64,000 bases of DNA from Pseudoxanthomonas sp. J31 (GTDB taxonomy: Bacteria > Pseudomonadota > Gammaproteobacteria > Xanthomonadales > Xanthomonadaceae). Where the stretch lies: positions 234-64,233 of the forward strand of contig NZ_AZNZ01000012.1 of the NCBI RefSeq assembly GCF_000510725.1. The letters run 5' to 3'. A program made the translations under genes and the position numbers. Shown one piece after another: positions 19,506-28,212 of the stretch. Position 1 is the first letter of the stretch, and each line of letters starts with the position of its first letter. The notes beneath the pieces are model-generated. The model had not been told where the DNA came from, made no database searches, and saw only the letters and a program-made list of their open reading frames with translations.

Positions 19506-20609
19506 TCAGGCCGCGGCGGTCGCCGCCGGCGGTTCCGGCCAGGCGGTCTTCGCCAGCAGTTCGTCGTTCCAGTCGAAGGACAGCGCGCCGTCCTTCAGGA
19601 ACAGGACCACGAAGTTGAAGACATTGCGCGCGTACATCTCGCTGGCGTGCACCGCGCCCATGCTGGCCAGGTCGAGCGGACCGGCGATGGTCACGCCGTG
19701 GCGCTCGACGGTCTGCCCGCGCTCGGTCAGTTCGCAGTTGCCGCCGGTCTCGGCGGCCAGGTCCACGATCACGCTGCCGGGCTTCATGCCCGCCACCATC
19801 GCCGCGCTGATGATCTTCGGGGCCGGCCGCCCCGGGACCGCGGCGGTGCACACGATCACGTCGATGTTGCGTACATGCTCGGCCAGGCGCCGCTGCTGCT
19901 CGGCGCGCTCCTCGTCGGTCAGCGCGCGCGCGTAGCCGCCCTCGCCGGCCGCGCTCACGCCCAGGTCGAGGAACTTGCCGCCCAGCGACTCGATCTGCTC
20001 GCGGGTCTCCGGGCGCACGTCGAAGCCCTCCACCTGCGCGCCCAGCCGGCGCGCGGTGGCGATCGCCTGCAGGCCGGCCACGCCGGCGCCGACCACCAGC
20101 ACCTTCGAGGGACGGATGGTGCCGGCGGCGGTGGTGAGCATGGGGAAGAAGCGCGGCGCCAGCTGCGCGGCGATCAGGGTGGCCTTGTAGCCGGCCATTC
20201 CGGCCTGCGAGCTGAGCACGTCCATGGCCTGGGCGCGGGTGGTGCGCGGCAGGCGCTCCAGCGGGAACGCCCGGATCCGGCGCGCCTGCAGCGCCGCGGC
20301 GCGGGCCGGATCGGCCTGCGGGTGCAGCATGCCCACCAGCACCGCGCCCTCGCGCAGCGCGCCGATCAGTTCCGGCGCCGGCGGCTGCACGCACAGCACC
20401 AGCTCGGCGCTGGCGCGGGCATCGGCGGCGGCGGGCAGCGCGCCGGCCTCGGCATAGGCCTGGTCGCTGATGCCGGCGCCCAGCCCGGCGCCCGGCTCCA
20501 CCCGCACCGTGGCCCCCGCGGCGACCAGCTTGCGCACCGTCTCCGGCGTGGCGGCCACGCGGCGCTCGCCAGCGGCGGCTTCCTTCAGCACCAGCACTTC
20601 CACCGTCAT
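19506..20609 (-). CDS. pntAA: NAD(P) transhydrogenase subunit alpha part 1 (NAD-binding)
   Basis: Domain I of the proton-translocating transhydrogenase, which binds NAD(H). 367 residues from ATG 20609 (MTVEVLVLKEAAAGERRVA). Seen: the RVAATPETVRKL region, DVLSSQAGMAGYKATLIAAQ, the Rossmann glycine motif VLVVGAGVAGLQAIATARRLGA, and VIVDLAAETGGNCELTERG. It has no membrane domain, so it needs PntAB and PntB, encoded 1.6 kb downstream beyond an inverted sigma-factor module. It is separated from DUF1631 upstream by 115 bases; an extended -10 like TGCTAGCAT lies at 20642-20650. Confidence 0.96.
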   Translation of the reverse strand: MTVEVLVLKEAAAGERRVAATPETVRKLVAAGATVRVEPGAGLGAGISDQAYAEAGALPAAADARASAELVLCVQPPAPELIGALREGAVLVGMLHPQADPARAAALQARRIRAFPLERLPRTTRAQAMDVLSSQAGMAGYKATLIAAQLAPRFFPMLTTAAGTIRPSKVLVVGAGVAGLQAIATARRLGAQVEGFDVRPETREQIESLGGKFLDLGVSAAGEGGYARALTDEERAEQQRRLAEHVRNIDVIVCTAAVPGRPAPKIISAAMVAGMKPGSVIVDLAAETGGNCELTERGQTVERHGVTIAGPLDLASMGAVHASEMYARNVFNFVVLFLKDGALSFDWNDELLAKTAWPEPPAATAAA

Positions 20610-20724
20610 GCCGCGTCCCCTCGCAATGTCAGATCGGCCGGATGCTAGCAAACGCGGCCGGCGGCGGTTCGATGGTTTCAGCGGCATCCGCCCGCCGCGG
20701 GCGCACCCGGGCGGCGGCCCGGAC

Positions 20725-23115
20725 TCAGTGCAAGGTGGCGCTGCCGCGCGCGGCGACCACGCTGTCCAGGCGCTCGATCACGCCCTGCATGGCGGCATCG
20801 AACGCGCCCTCGTCGGCCACGTGCATGCGCAGCCGGCCCAGCCGCACCATCGCCGCCAGCTCCTCGGCCGAGGCCACGCAGAAGCGCACGCCGCGGCGGT
20901 TGACGAACAGCAGGCGCTGCGAGATCGGGCTGATCCAGGACAGCTTGCCCGGCTGCACGCGGCCGTCCTTGTCGATGAAGTCCAGCCAGGTGCCCACCGG
21001 CAGGCCGCGGATGTAGTCGACGTCGGCCTTGTCGAAGCCCTGGGCCTCGTCCAGCCCGGCCAGGTCGACCGGGCTGTTCTCCACCGGCGCCGGCTGCGGC
21101 AGGGCCACCGCCGGCAGCTCCGGCAGGGCCTTCTCCAGTTCCGGGCGGGCGGCGGCGACCGCCTGCAGGGTGTCGCCCATCGCCGCGATCGCGGCGCTGG
21201 CAGCGTCGCCGTGCAGGCCGACGCTGGCCAGCACCTTCAGCAGCGCCGGCTGCCAGGCCTGCAGCCACGGCTTGCCGACCACGTGCCGGCGCGCCTCGGC
21301 CACCTCGTCCAGCACGCCGTCGGCCAGCGCCATGGCCTCGACGAAGGCGGCGCCGGCGTCGCCCTCGCGCAGCAGCGCCAGGGTCACGTGGTGCTGCCAG
21401 GCGTTGTGCAGGAACTCGGAAATCGCCCGCGGCAGCTCCAGCCCCTCCACGCGCGCCGCCAGCTCCTGCTGGGCGCGCTGGCGCGCCTGCTCCAGGCGCT
21501 CCTGGCCCCGCTGGATCTCGGCCGCGCGGCGCTCGGTGATCTCGACCCGGCGGCGGTGCTGCTCGAGGAATTCGCGGAATTCCTCCTCCAGGGTCATGAA
21601 GATGGACAGGTTCTCGTTGAACTCGGCCACCAGGCGCTCGATGATCTCCTCGACCTTGGCCAGCAGCGTGCGCTCGGCCGCGCTCTCGCCCTGGTTGCCC
21701 TCGCAGGCCTCGGCCAGGGCGTTGAGCAGGCGCCGCGCCGGGTGGGTCTTCTGCACGAACATGCGGCGGTCCAGCAGGGCCACCTTCACGAACGGCACCA
21801 CCAGGCGGCCGATCAGCTCGCGCGGGCGGTCGGCCAGGTCGCGCTCGTCCAGCAGCACGTCGAACAGCATGCCGACCAGGTCGATCGCGTCCTCGTCCTT
21901 GGGATCCAGGCGGGTGCTGGCCGGGTCCACGCCCAGCTGGCTGGCATTGGCCAGGACCTCGCTCTTGAGCCGCTGCGACAGCGACTCGTGCTGGTCGCCG
22001 ATGGCCGCGCGCAGGGTCGCGGTGGGCGTGGCCTGCAGCAGCGACAGCACCGACAGCATCTCGCGCTGGGTCAGCGGGCGCTGCTGGCCCTGCGCCTGCT
22101 GGATGGTGCCGGCCGCCTGCTCGGCGCCGCCGCGCAGCTGGCGGCTGTGCTCCAGCAGGTGGTGCAGGGCTTCCAGCAGCATGCCCTGGGCCGCCGGGTC
22201 GCCGGGCAGGAAACCCTGCCCGCCGGCACCGGCACCGGCACCCGCGGCCGCAGCGCCGGGCGCGGAATGCTCGCCGGCCATGCGCTGGCCGCCGGCCCAG
22301 CGCTCCATGAAGCGCGCCGCCCAGGCCGGGGAATACTCCTCCACCGGCGCCTCGGCCCAGGCCTGGCCGGCCTGCGGTTCCTCGGGCACGCGTTCGAACA
22401 GGTCCTCGCCGGGCGCGGTGGCCGGGCGCGGCGGCGGTGCCGGGCGCGCGGCCGGGCGCGCCGGGGCCGGGCCCTGCACCCCGGCGCGGGCAAGGCGCTG
22501 GTCCAGGCCCTCGTAGAGCCGGGCCACCAGCGGCGCCAGGTCGCGCTCGCACAGCTTGATCAGCACCAGGCGCACTTCCGGCGCCAGCTCGCAGGCGGCG
22601 AAGGCCTGGTGCACGGCCACGCCGATGTGCTCGGGGCCGATCGGGTTGCTGTCAGCGTCCAGCACCTCGCCCCCGGCCACCCAGGCCAGGCGGCGCTCCA
22701 GCCGGGCCAGCACGTCCTTGCATTCGCGCTGCAGGGCGGCGGCCAGGTTGCGCACCGCCAGGCGCGATTCCAGCTCCTGCTCGGAGACCAGGCTCAGCCC
22801 GCCCTGCTGCCCGGACAGGGCGCCCTCGGCCGACAGCGGCTCGCCTTGCTCCAGCGCGCGCCAGGCGCGGGCCAGGTGCTCGCGGAAGCGCACGGCGATC
22901 TCCTCGCGCCGGCGGCGCAGCTCGCGCATGCCGTCCAGGAACAGCAGCTGCGAGGAGCCGGCGCGCTCGGCGCGGTCGAACAGCACGTCGTCGTAGCGCG
23001 CCACCGCCACCGCGAAGGCCTCGCCCAGCGCCGGCAGGAAGGCTTCCTTCGCCTGCGCGAGCAGCGCGGCATCGGGGGCCTTCAGGCGGTGGAACTCGGC
23101 TTGGGCTGGACTCAT
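20725..23115 (-). CDS. DUF1631 family protein
   Basis: A cytosolic, largely helical protein of 796 residues matching DUF1631, a family of unknown function common in gamma- and betaproteobacteria (sometimes mislabelled thymidine phosphorylase). Seen: an N-terminal helical part with LLFLDGMRELRRRREEI and LSLVSEQELESRLAVRN, a Pro/Ala/Gly-rich low-complexity stretch at about 210-300, then a large helical domain (LVGMLFDVLLDERDLADRPR, FVQKTHPARRLLNALAEACE). The C-terminus (GTWLDFIDKDGRVQPGKLSWISPI, RLLFVNRRGVRF) resembles a small beta-barrel, PilZ-like domain. No neighbour hints at its job. Confidence 0.85.
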   Translation of the reverse strand: MSPAQAEFHRLKAPDAALLAQAKEAFLPALGEAFAVAVARYDDVLFDRAERAGSSQLLFLDGMRELRRRREEIAVRFREHLARAWRALEQGEPLSAEGALSGQQGGLSLVSEQELESRLAVRNLAAALQRECKDVLARLERRLAWVAGGEVLDADSNPIGPEHIGVAVHQAFAACELAPEVRLVLIKLCERDLAPLVARLYEGLDQRLARAGVQGPAPARPAARPAPPPRPATAPGEDLFERVPEEPQAGQAWAEAPVEEYSPAWAARFMERWAGGQRMAGEHSAPGAAAAGAGAGAGGQGFLPGDPAAQGMLLEALHHLLEHSRQLRGGAEQAAGTIQQAQGQQRPLTQREMLSVLSLLQATPTATLRAAIGDQHESLSQRLKSEVLANASQLGVDPASTRLDPKDEDAIDLVGMLFDVLLDERDLADRPRELIGRLVVPFVKVALLDRRMFVQKTHPARRLLNALAEACEGNQGESAAERTLLAKVEEIIERLVAEFNENLSIFMTLEEEFREFLEQHRRRVEITERRAAEIQRGQERLEQARQRAQQELAARVEGLELPRAISEFLHNAWQHHVTLALLREGDAGAAFVEAMALADGVLDEVAEARRHVVGKPWLQAWQPALLKVLASVGLHGDAASAAIAAMGDTLQAVAAARPELEKALPELPAVALPQPAPVENSPVDLAGLDEAQGFDKADVDYIRGLPVGTWLDFIDKDGRVQPGKLSWISPISQRLLFVNRRGVRFCVASAEELAAMVRLGRLRMHVADEGAFDAAMQGVIERLDSVVAARGSATLH

Positions 23116-23328
23116 GCGCGTGGGGCTCCGGCACGAAGGCGGAGGACATTACGAATGGGGGGCGGCTCCCTACCGCTCCTGCATCGTACGTCCTGCTTCC
23201 GCGAAGCAACCGTGATCGGGTCGGCAATTCGCGGCTGGCGGTCAGGAACTTTAACAGCAGTGGCGGCTCCTGCCTGCGGTGCCGCGCCCACGCCGCCCGC
23301 GCGCCCCGGCCTCCCGCGCCGGCTCACC

Positions 23329-23334
23329 TATAAT
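23329..23334 (+). promoter_or_regulatory. Consensus -10 upstream of the nitroreductase gene
   Basis: A perfect TATAAT 46 bases before the chosen start codon, in otherwise very GC-rich DNA. No matching -35 is visible 16-18 bases upstream. It is the only consensus -10 in the 264-base gap between the divergent DUF1631 and nitroreductase genes. Confidence 0.4.
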
Positions 23335-23379
23335 TCAATGACTTCGGCAACATACGCCGCCCCCCGCGGCCAGGAGTCC

Positions 23380-23955
23380 ATGCCCACTTTCCCCAGCCTG
23401 GAGGCGCTGGACCAGCGCCGTTCCGTCCCGTCCATGCAACTGGGCGAGCCCGGTCCCGACGAGGCCACCCTGCTGCGCATGCTGGCATCGGCGGCACGGG
23501 TACCCGACCACGGCAAGCTGGTCCCGTTCCGCTTCCTGCGCATTGCCGGCGACGCGCGCCACGCGCTGGGCGAGTTCGTTGCCGCGCGTGCGTTGCAGCG
23601 CGACCCGCAGGCACCGCCGGCGGCGGTGGAGAAGGACCGGATGAGGTTTTCCCGCGCCCCGCTGGTGGTGGCGGTGGTCGCCCGCCTCCAGGCCGGGCAC
23701 AAGGTGCCCGAGCAGGAACAGCTGCTGAGTGCCGGCTGCGCCTGTTTCGCCCTGCTGCAGGCCGCCCAGGCCATGGGCTTCGGTGCGCAGTGGCTGACCG
23801 CGTGGATGGCCTACGACCCGGAGGTGGCGCGGGTGCTGGGGCTGGCGGCGAACGAGCGCATCGTCGGCTTCGTCCACATCGGCACGCCACAGGCCGAGGC
23901 GCCGGAACGCCCGCGTCCGGATCCCCGCGCCCTGCTGTCGGACTGGGCGCCGTGA
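23380..23955 (+). CDS. Nitroreductase family protein (YdjA-like)
   Basis: An FMN-dependent oxidoreductase of the minimal YdjA type, 191 residues. Seen: LDQRRSVPSMQLGEPGPDEA (FMN phosphate-binding Arg region), ASAARVPDHGKLVPFRFLRI and ALLQAAQAMGFGAQWLTAW, in the order expected of the family. I chose ATG 23380 because AGGAG lies at 23372-23376; an ATG at 23338 is possible but sits only 4 bases after the TATAAT. The stop overlaps the next gene's GTG (GTGA). The physiological substrate is unknown. Confidence 0.92.
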   Translation: MPTFPSLEALDQRRSVPSMQLGEPGPDEATLLRMLASAARVPDHGKLVPFRFLRIAGDARHALGEFVAARALQRDPQAPPAAVEKDRMRFSRAPLVVAVVARLQAGHKVPEQEQLLSAGCACFALLQAAQAMGFGAQWLTAWMAYDPEVARVLGLAANERIVGFVHIGTPQAEAPERPRPDPRALLSDWAP

Positions 23956-24926
23956 GCGCCGCCGGGCCAGGCCTGCCCGCCTCCGCGGTGCCCGCGCCGC
24001 GGCCGCCGCTTTACCTGGTCGACGCCAGCCTGTACGTGTTCCGCGCCTGGCATTCGATGCCCGATGCCTTCCGCGACGCCCAGGGCTGGCCGACCAACGC
24101 GGTGCACGGCTTCGCCCGCTTCCTGCTGGAGCTGCTGGAACGCGAGCGCCCGGGGCACATCGCCATCGCCTTCGACGAGGCGCTGGACAGCTGTTTCCGC
24201 CACCGCATCTACCCGGCCTACAAGGGCAACCGCGAGCCGGCGCCGGAGGAACTGCGCCGCCAGTTCGCGCACTGCAAGGCGCTTTGCGCGGCGCTGGGCC
24301 TGGCGGTGCTGGCGCATACCGAATACGAGGCCGACGACCTGATCGGCAGCGCCCTGCACCGGGCGCGGCCGGCGGGCTTCCGCGGGGTGATCGTCTCGGC
24401 CGACAAGGACCTGTCGCAGCTGCTGGGCGAGCACGACGAGCAGTGGGACTTCGCCCGCGGCCAGCGCTGGGGCGCGGCCGGGGTGAAGGCGCGCCACGGC
24501 GTACATGCGCACCAGATCGCCGACTACCTGGCCCTGACCGGCGACGCGGTGGACAACATCCCCGGCGTGGGCGGCATCGGCGCCAAGACCGCGGCGGTGC
24601 TGCTATCCCACTTCGGCAGCCTGGACGCGCTGCTGGAGCGGGTCGACGAGGTTGCCTTCCTGCGCCTGCGTGGCGCCGCCCAGGTCGCGGCGCGGCTGCG
24701 CGAGCAGCGCGAGCTGGCACTGCTGTTCCGCCAGCTGACCACCATCGCCTGCGATGCGCCGCTGGACTACGCCGTCCCGGCCACGCCGCGCGGGGCGGCC
24801 GATCCGGAGATGCTGGACGGGCTGGCCACGGCGCTGCGCTTCGGGCCGATGACCCGGCGCCGGCTGCGGATCGCCGCCGGGCTGGAGGAGCCGGCGCCGG
24901 CCTGGAGCGACGGCGCCCCGGCCTGA
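23952..24926 (+). CDS. 5'-3' exonuclease (FEN-1/Pol I N-terminal domain type)
   Basis: A stand-alone flap-endonuclease-like protein of 324 residues, similar to the 5' nuclease domain of DNA polymerase I and to ExoIX/Xni. The metal-binding acidic positions are seen at LYLVDASLYVFRAWH, IAIAFDE and EYEADDLIG with VSADKDLSQLL. The helix-hairpin-helix DNA-binding motif is NIPGVGGIGAKTAAVLL. The GTG start at 23952 overlaps the nitroreductase stop by 4 bases. A role in RNA-primer or flap removal is expected, but partners are not evident from context. Confidence 0.92.
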   Translation: MSAAGPGLPASAVPAPRPPLYLVDASLYVFRAWHSMPDAFRDAQGWPTNAVHGFARFLLELLERERPGHIAIAFDEALDSCFRHRIYPAYKGNREPAPEELRRQFAHCKALCAALGLAVLAHTEYEADDLIGSALHRARPAGFRGVIVSADKDLSQLLGEHDEQWDFARGQRWGAAGVKARHGVHAHQIADYLALTGDAVDNIPGVGGIGAKTAAVLLSHFGSLDALLERVDEVAFLRLRGAAQVAARLREQRELALLFRQLTTIACDAPLDYAVPATPRGAADPEMLDGLATALRFGPMTRRRLRIAAGLEEPAPAWSDGAPA

Positions 24927-24968
24927 GCGCGGCTGACGCGCGGGCGCCGACGGCTTAGGATCGGGCGC

Positions 24969-25526
24969 ATGGACACCACCGACAAGGACGCCCCGCGCGT
25001 CGTCTACGAGGGCCGCTACCAGCGCATGGTCGTGCGCGGGACGTGGGAGTACTCCGAACGCACCCACGCCGGCGGGCTGGCCGCGATCATCCTCGCGGTG
25101 ACGCCGGAGGACCGGATCCTGTTCGTGGAACAGTTCCGGGTGCCGCTGCAGGCGCGCACGATCGAGATGCCGGCCGGCCTGGTCGGCGACATCGATGCCG
25201 GCGAATCGATCGAGGCCTCGGCGATCCGCGAGCTGGAGGAGGAGACCGGCTGGACCGCCGAGCGCGCCGAGGTGCTGATGATCGGCCCCACCTCCTCCGG
25301 GGCCAGCAGCGAGAAGGTCGCGTTCGTGCGTGCCACCGGCCTGCGCAAGGTCGGCGAGGGCGGCGGCGACGGCACCGAGGACATCACCGTCCACGAGGTC
25401 CCGCGCGCCACCGCCGCGGCCTGGCTGGTGCGCAAGATGGGCGAAGGCTACGAGCTGGACTCCAAGCTCTGGGCCGGGCTGTGGATGATCGAGCATGAAC
25501 TCGACGGCACCCCGCGTGCCCCCTGA
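24969..25526 (+). CDS. NUDIX hydrolase, ADP-ribose pyrophosphatase type
   Basis: 185 residues. The complete NUDIX box is readable: GDIDAGE, seven residues, then RELEEETGW, which binds the metal and cleaves the pyrophosphate. Upstream EMPAGLVGDIDAGES is typical of ADP-ribose/nucleotide-sugar hydrolases (NudF-like). Substrate choice cannot be fixed from sequence. It overlaps the following amidohydrolase gene by up to 32 bases in another frame. Confidence 0.9.
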   Translation: MDTTDKDAPRVVYEGRYQRMVVRGTWEYSERTHAGGLAAIILAVTPEDRILFVEQFRVPLQARTIEMPAGLVGDIDAGESIEASAIRELEEETGWTAERAEVLMIGPTSSGASSEKVAFVRATGLRKVGEGGGDGTEDITVHEVPRATAAAWLVRKMGEGYELDSKLWAGLWMIEHELDGTPRAP

Positions 25527-26301
25527 CGGCCGGCACGCCACGCTGCTGCAGGCCGGCGACCCTGCGCCGCTGGAGCTGCTGCGCCCCGACGGGACCTCGC
25601 CCTGGCTGTTCGTGGTCGACCATGCCGGCCAGGCGATCCCGCGCGCGCTGGGCGACCTGGGCCTGCCGCCGGGCGAGATCGACCGCCACATCGGCTGGGA
25701 CATCGGCATCGCCGGGGTCGCGCGGCGGCTGGCGGAACTGCTGGACGCCTGGACCATCCTGCAGCCGTACTCGCGCCTGGTGATCGACTGCAACCGGCCG
25801 CTGCAGTCGCCGACCTCGATCGTCGAGGCCAGCGACGGTACCCCGGTGCCGGCCAACCTGGGCCTGGACGAGGCCGCCCGCGCCGCGCGCCAGCGCGCGA
25901 TCTTCCAGCCCTACCACGCACGCATCGCCGCTGCCCTGGACCAGCGCGCGGCCCAGGGCCGCCCGACCCTGCTGGCCACCCTGCACAGCTTCACCCCGTC
26001 GATGGCCGGCTTCGACCGCCCCTGGCACTGCGGCGTGCTCTACCACCGCCACACCGCCCTGCCCCACGCCATGCTCGCGGCGCTGCGCGCCGAGGGCGAC
26101 CTGGTGGTCGGCGACAACCAGCCTTATGCGGTCACCGCGACCAGCGACTACGCGATCCCGGTGCACGGCGAGGCGCGCGGACTGCCGCACGTGGAACTGG
26201 AGATCCGCCAGGACCTGATCGCCGACGAGGACGGACAGCTGCTGTGGGCGCAACGGCTGGCGCGGATCTTCGTCGCACTGGCGCCGCGCTTTGCCGGCTG
26301 A
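25495..26301 (+). CDS. N-formylglutamate amidohydrolase family protein
   Basis: 268 residues of the FGase (PF05013) fold, a zinc-type amidohydrolase. Seen: FVVDHAGQAIPRAL with the probable metal-binding Asp/His, HIGWDIGIAGVARRLAELLD, YSRLVIDCNR, LATLHSFTPSMAG, and VELEIRQDLIADEDGQ near the end. In histidine degradation such enzymes release formate from formylglutamate, but no hut genes are nearby, so the substrate is open. ATG 25495 lies within the NUDIX gene; an in-frame GTG at 25516 would cut the overlap to 11 bases. Confidence 0.88.
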   Translation: MNSTAPRVPPDGRHATLLQAGDPAPLELLRPDGTSPWLFVVDHAGQAIPRALGDLGLPPGEIDRHIGWDIGIAGVARRLAELLDAWTILQPYSRLVIDCNRPLQSPTSIVEASDGTPVPANLGLDEAARAARQRAIFQPYHARIAAALDQRAAQGRPTLLATLHSFTPSMAGFDRPWHCGVLYHRHTALPHAMLAALRAEGDLVVGDNQPYAVTATSDYAIPVHGEARGLPHVELEIRQDLIADEDGQLLWAQRLARIFVALAPRFAG

Positions 26302-26410
26302 ACCGGCCGCAACGCCAGCCACGCCCGGCGGGAAAGCGTTTCCATCCGGGTCGTCCAAGCCGCCGCGGTTCCGGCATACTCGGTCGGCCAACCTGTTTCA
26401 CCGAGTCACC

Positions 26411-27160
26411 ATGCCAAGCCACCGCTTCCTTCCTCCGCTCGCCCTGCTGGCCCTGCTGACCGGCTGCGCCATGGGACGTGGCGTGCCGGAACGTTCGGCT
26501 TTCGAGACCTTCGAGTCCGCCAACACCTACTCGCGCAGCTTCGACCATTCCCCGGCGCAGACCTGCGAGGCCGCGCGCCGCGCCCTGCTCAGCCAGGGCT
26601 TCGTGGTCGGCCGCGCCGAGGCCGACGTGGTCGAGGCACGCAAGTACTTCCAGCGCGACGACAACCACGAGCAGGTGGAATTCCGCGCCGTGTGCATGCC
26701 GCAGCTGCGCGGCGAGCAGCAGACGGTGGTGTTCGTGAACGCGGTCCAGGACCGCTACGTGCTCCGCCGCAGCAATACCTCCGCCAGCCTGGGCGTGAGC
26801 GCGCTAGGCTCGGTCTCGCTGCCGATCGGCTCGATCGAGGATTCGCTGGTCAAGGTGGCCAGCGAGACCCTGCAGGATTCCAACTTCTACAAACGCTTCT
26901 TCGCCGTGCTCGAGCGCTTCCTGCCGGAGGAGATCGAGCGCCCCGCGCGGCCGGCGGCGCAGACCCAGCCGATGCTGTTCCCGGTGCAGCAGTACCCGCA
27001 ACCGACCCCGGGCGAGCTGATGCCGGGCGTGCGGATCGAGGACCTGCCTGCGCCGCCGCCGGCCGTTTCCCCGGCTCCGGCCCAGCCCGCCGGTGCGCCG
27101 GAGCCGGCGCTGCCCGCGCCGATGCAGCCGGTGCCGGCGACACCGCCGGCGGGCGGCTGA
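26411..27160 (+). CDS. DUF2242 lipoprotein
   Basis: 249 residues with signal peptide and lipobox LTGC (Cys19). The body (about 30-185) matches DUF2242: SFDHSPAQTCEAARRALLSQGF, VVEARKYFQRDDNHEQVEFRAV and DSNFYKRFFAVLERFL. The last ~65 residues are a Pro/Ala-rich tail. It is probably an outer-membrane or periplasmic lipoprotein of unknown role. It stands alone with its own start 109 bases after the amidohydrolase and is convergent with pip. Confidence 0.87.
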   Translation: MPSHRFLPPLALLALLTGCAMGRGVPERSAFETFESANTYSRSFDHSPAQTCEAARRALLSQGFVVGRAEADVVEARKYFQRDDNHEQVEFRAVCMPQLRGEQQTVVFVNAVQDRYVLRRSNTSASLGVSALGSVSLPIGSIEDSLVKVASETLQDSNFYKRFFAVLERFLPEEIERPARPAAQTQPMLFPVQQYPQPTPGELMPGVRIEDLPAPPPAVSPAPAQPAGAPEPALPAPMQPVPATPPAGG

Positions 27161-27165
27161 ACCCG

Positions 27166-27202
27166 CCGCGCGTCCGGCGGCCCGAAGCGGCCGGACGCGC
27201 GG
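27166..27202. terminator. Convergent hairpin between DUF2242 and pip
   Basis: Perfect 13-bp arms CCGCGCGTCCGGC / GCCGGACGCGCGG with an 11-base loop, lying between two convergent stop codons. No T-tract follows on either strand, so it is likely a factor-assisted terminator or RNA 3'-end protector. Confidence 0.55.
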
Positions 27203-27212
27203 ATGCCTCGCC

Positions 27213-28154
27213 TCAGGCGAAGGCGTCGGTGGCGCGCACCAGCGCGTCCACGTTCTCCGGCTCGAACGCCGAGTGGCCCGAGGCCGGGGTGATCTCCAGC
27301 TTCGCCTTCGGCCAGGCCCCGTGCAGGTCCCAGGCATTCTGCAGCGGGCAGACCACGTCGTAGCGGCCATGCACGATCACGCCGGGGATGTCGGCGATGC
27401 GGTGCGCATCGCGCAGCAGCTGGTCCTCGACCTCGAAGAAGCCGCCGTTGACGAAGTAGTGGTTCTCGATCCGGGCGAAAGCCAGGGCGAACCGCGGATC
27501 CTCGTGGCTGGTGACGAAGTCCGGGTCCATGTGCAGGAAGCTGGTCGCGCCTTCCCACACGCTCCAGGCCTTGGCCGCGGCCAGGCGGGTGGCCTCGTCC
27601 TCGCTGGTCAGGCGGCGGTGGAAGGCGGAGATCAGGTCGTGCCGCTCCACCTCCGGGATCGCCTTGACGTAGTGCTCCCAGGCGTCCGGGAACAGGCGGT
27701 TGGCGCCTTCCTGGTAGAACCACTCCAGCTCCCAGCGGCGCAGCATGAAGATGCCGCGCAGCACCAGCTCGGTGACCCGCTGCGGGTGGGTTTGCGCATA
27801 GGCCAGCGCCAGGGTCGAGCCCCAGCTGCCGCCGAACACCTGCCAGCGCTCGATGCCGAGCTTTTCGCGCAGCTTCTCGATGTCGGCCACCAGGTGCCAG
27901 GTGGTGTTGTCGACCAGGTCGGCGTGCGGGGTGGAACGGCCGGCGCCGCGCTGGTCGAACAGCACGATGCGGTACTTCGCCGGGTCGTGGAAGCGCCGCA
28001 TCTTCGGGCTGCAGCCGCCGCCGGGGCCGCCGTGCAGCAGCACCACCGGCTTGCCTTCCGGGTTGCCGCACTCTTCGTAGTACAGCTCGTGGCGGCCGTC
28101 GACCTTGAGGGTGCCGGTCGCGTACGGTTCGATCTCGGGATACAGGCTGCGCAT
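27213..28154 (-). CDS. pip: Prolyl aminopeptidase
   Basis: An alpha/beta-hydrolase that removes N-terminal Pro from peptides. 313 residues starting MRSLYPEIEPYATGTL. Seen: the oxyanion motif HGGPGGGCSP, the DQRGAGRS segment, nucleophile Ser110 in GGSWGST, the catalytic Asp in HGRYDVVCP and His in PASGHSAFEPE. Length and motif order match the S33 family. It is a single gene, 58 bases downstream of the prmC stop region on the same strand. Confidence 0.96.
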   Translation of the reverse strand: MRSLYPEIEPYATGTLKVDGRHELYYEECGNPEGKPVVLLHGGPGGGCSPKMRRFHDPAKYRIVLFDQRGAGRSTPHADLVDNTTWHLVADIEKLREKLGIERWQVFGGSWGSTLALAYAQTHPQRVTELVLRGIFMLRRWELEWFYQEGANRLFPDAWEHYVKAIPEVERHDLISAFHRRLTSEDEATRLAAAKAWSVWEGATSFLHMDPDFVTSHEDPRFALAFARIENHYFVNGGFFEVEDQLLRDAHRIADIPGVIVHGRYDVVCPLQNAWDLHGAWPKAKLEITPASGHSAFEPENVDALVRATDAFA

Positions 28155-28212
28155 GCGGATTCCTTGCGGCGGAAAGCGCCCATTGTATCGGGCGTCCCGC
28201 GCGCGCCCCGCC

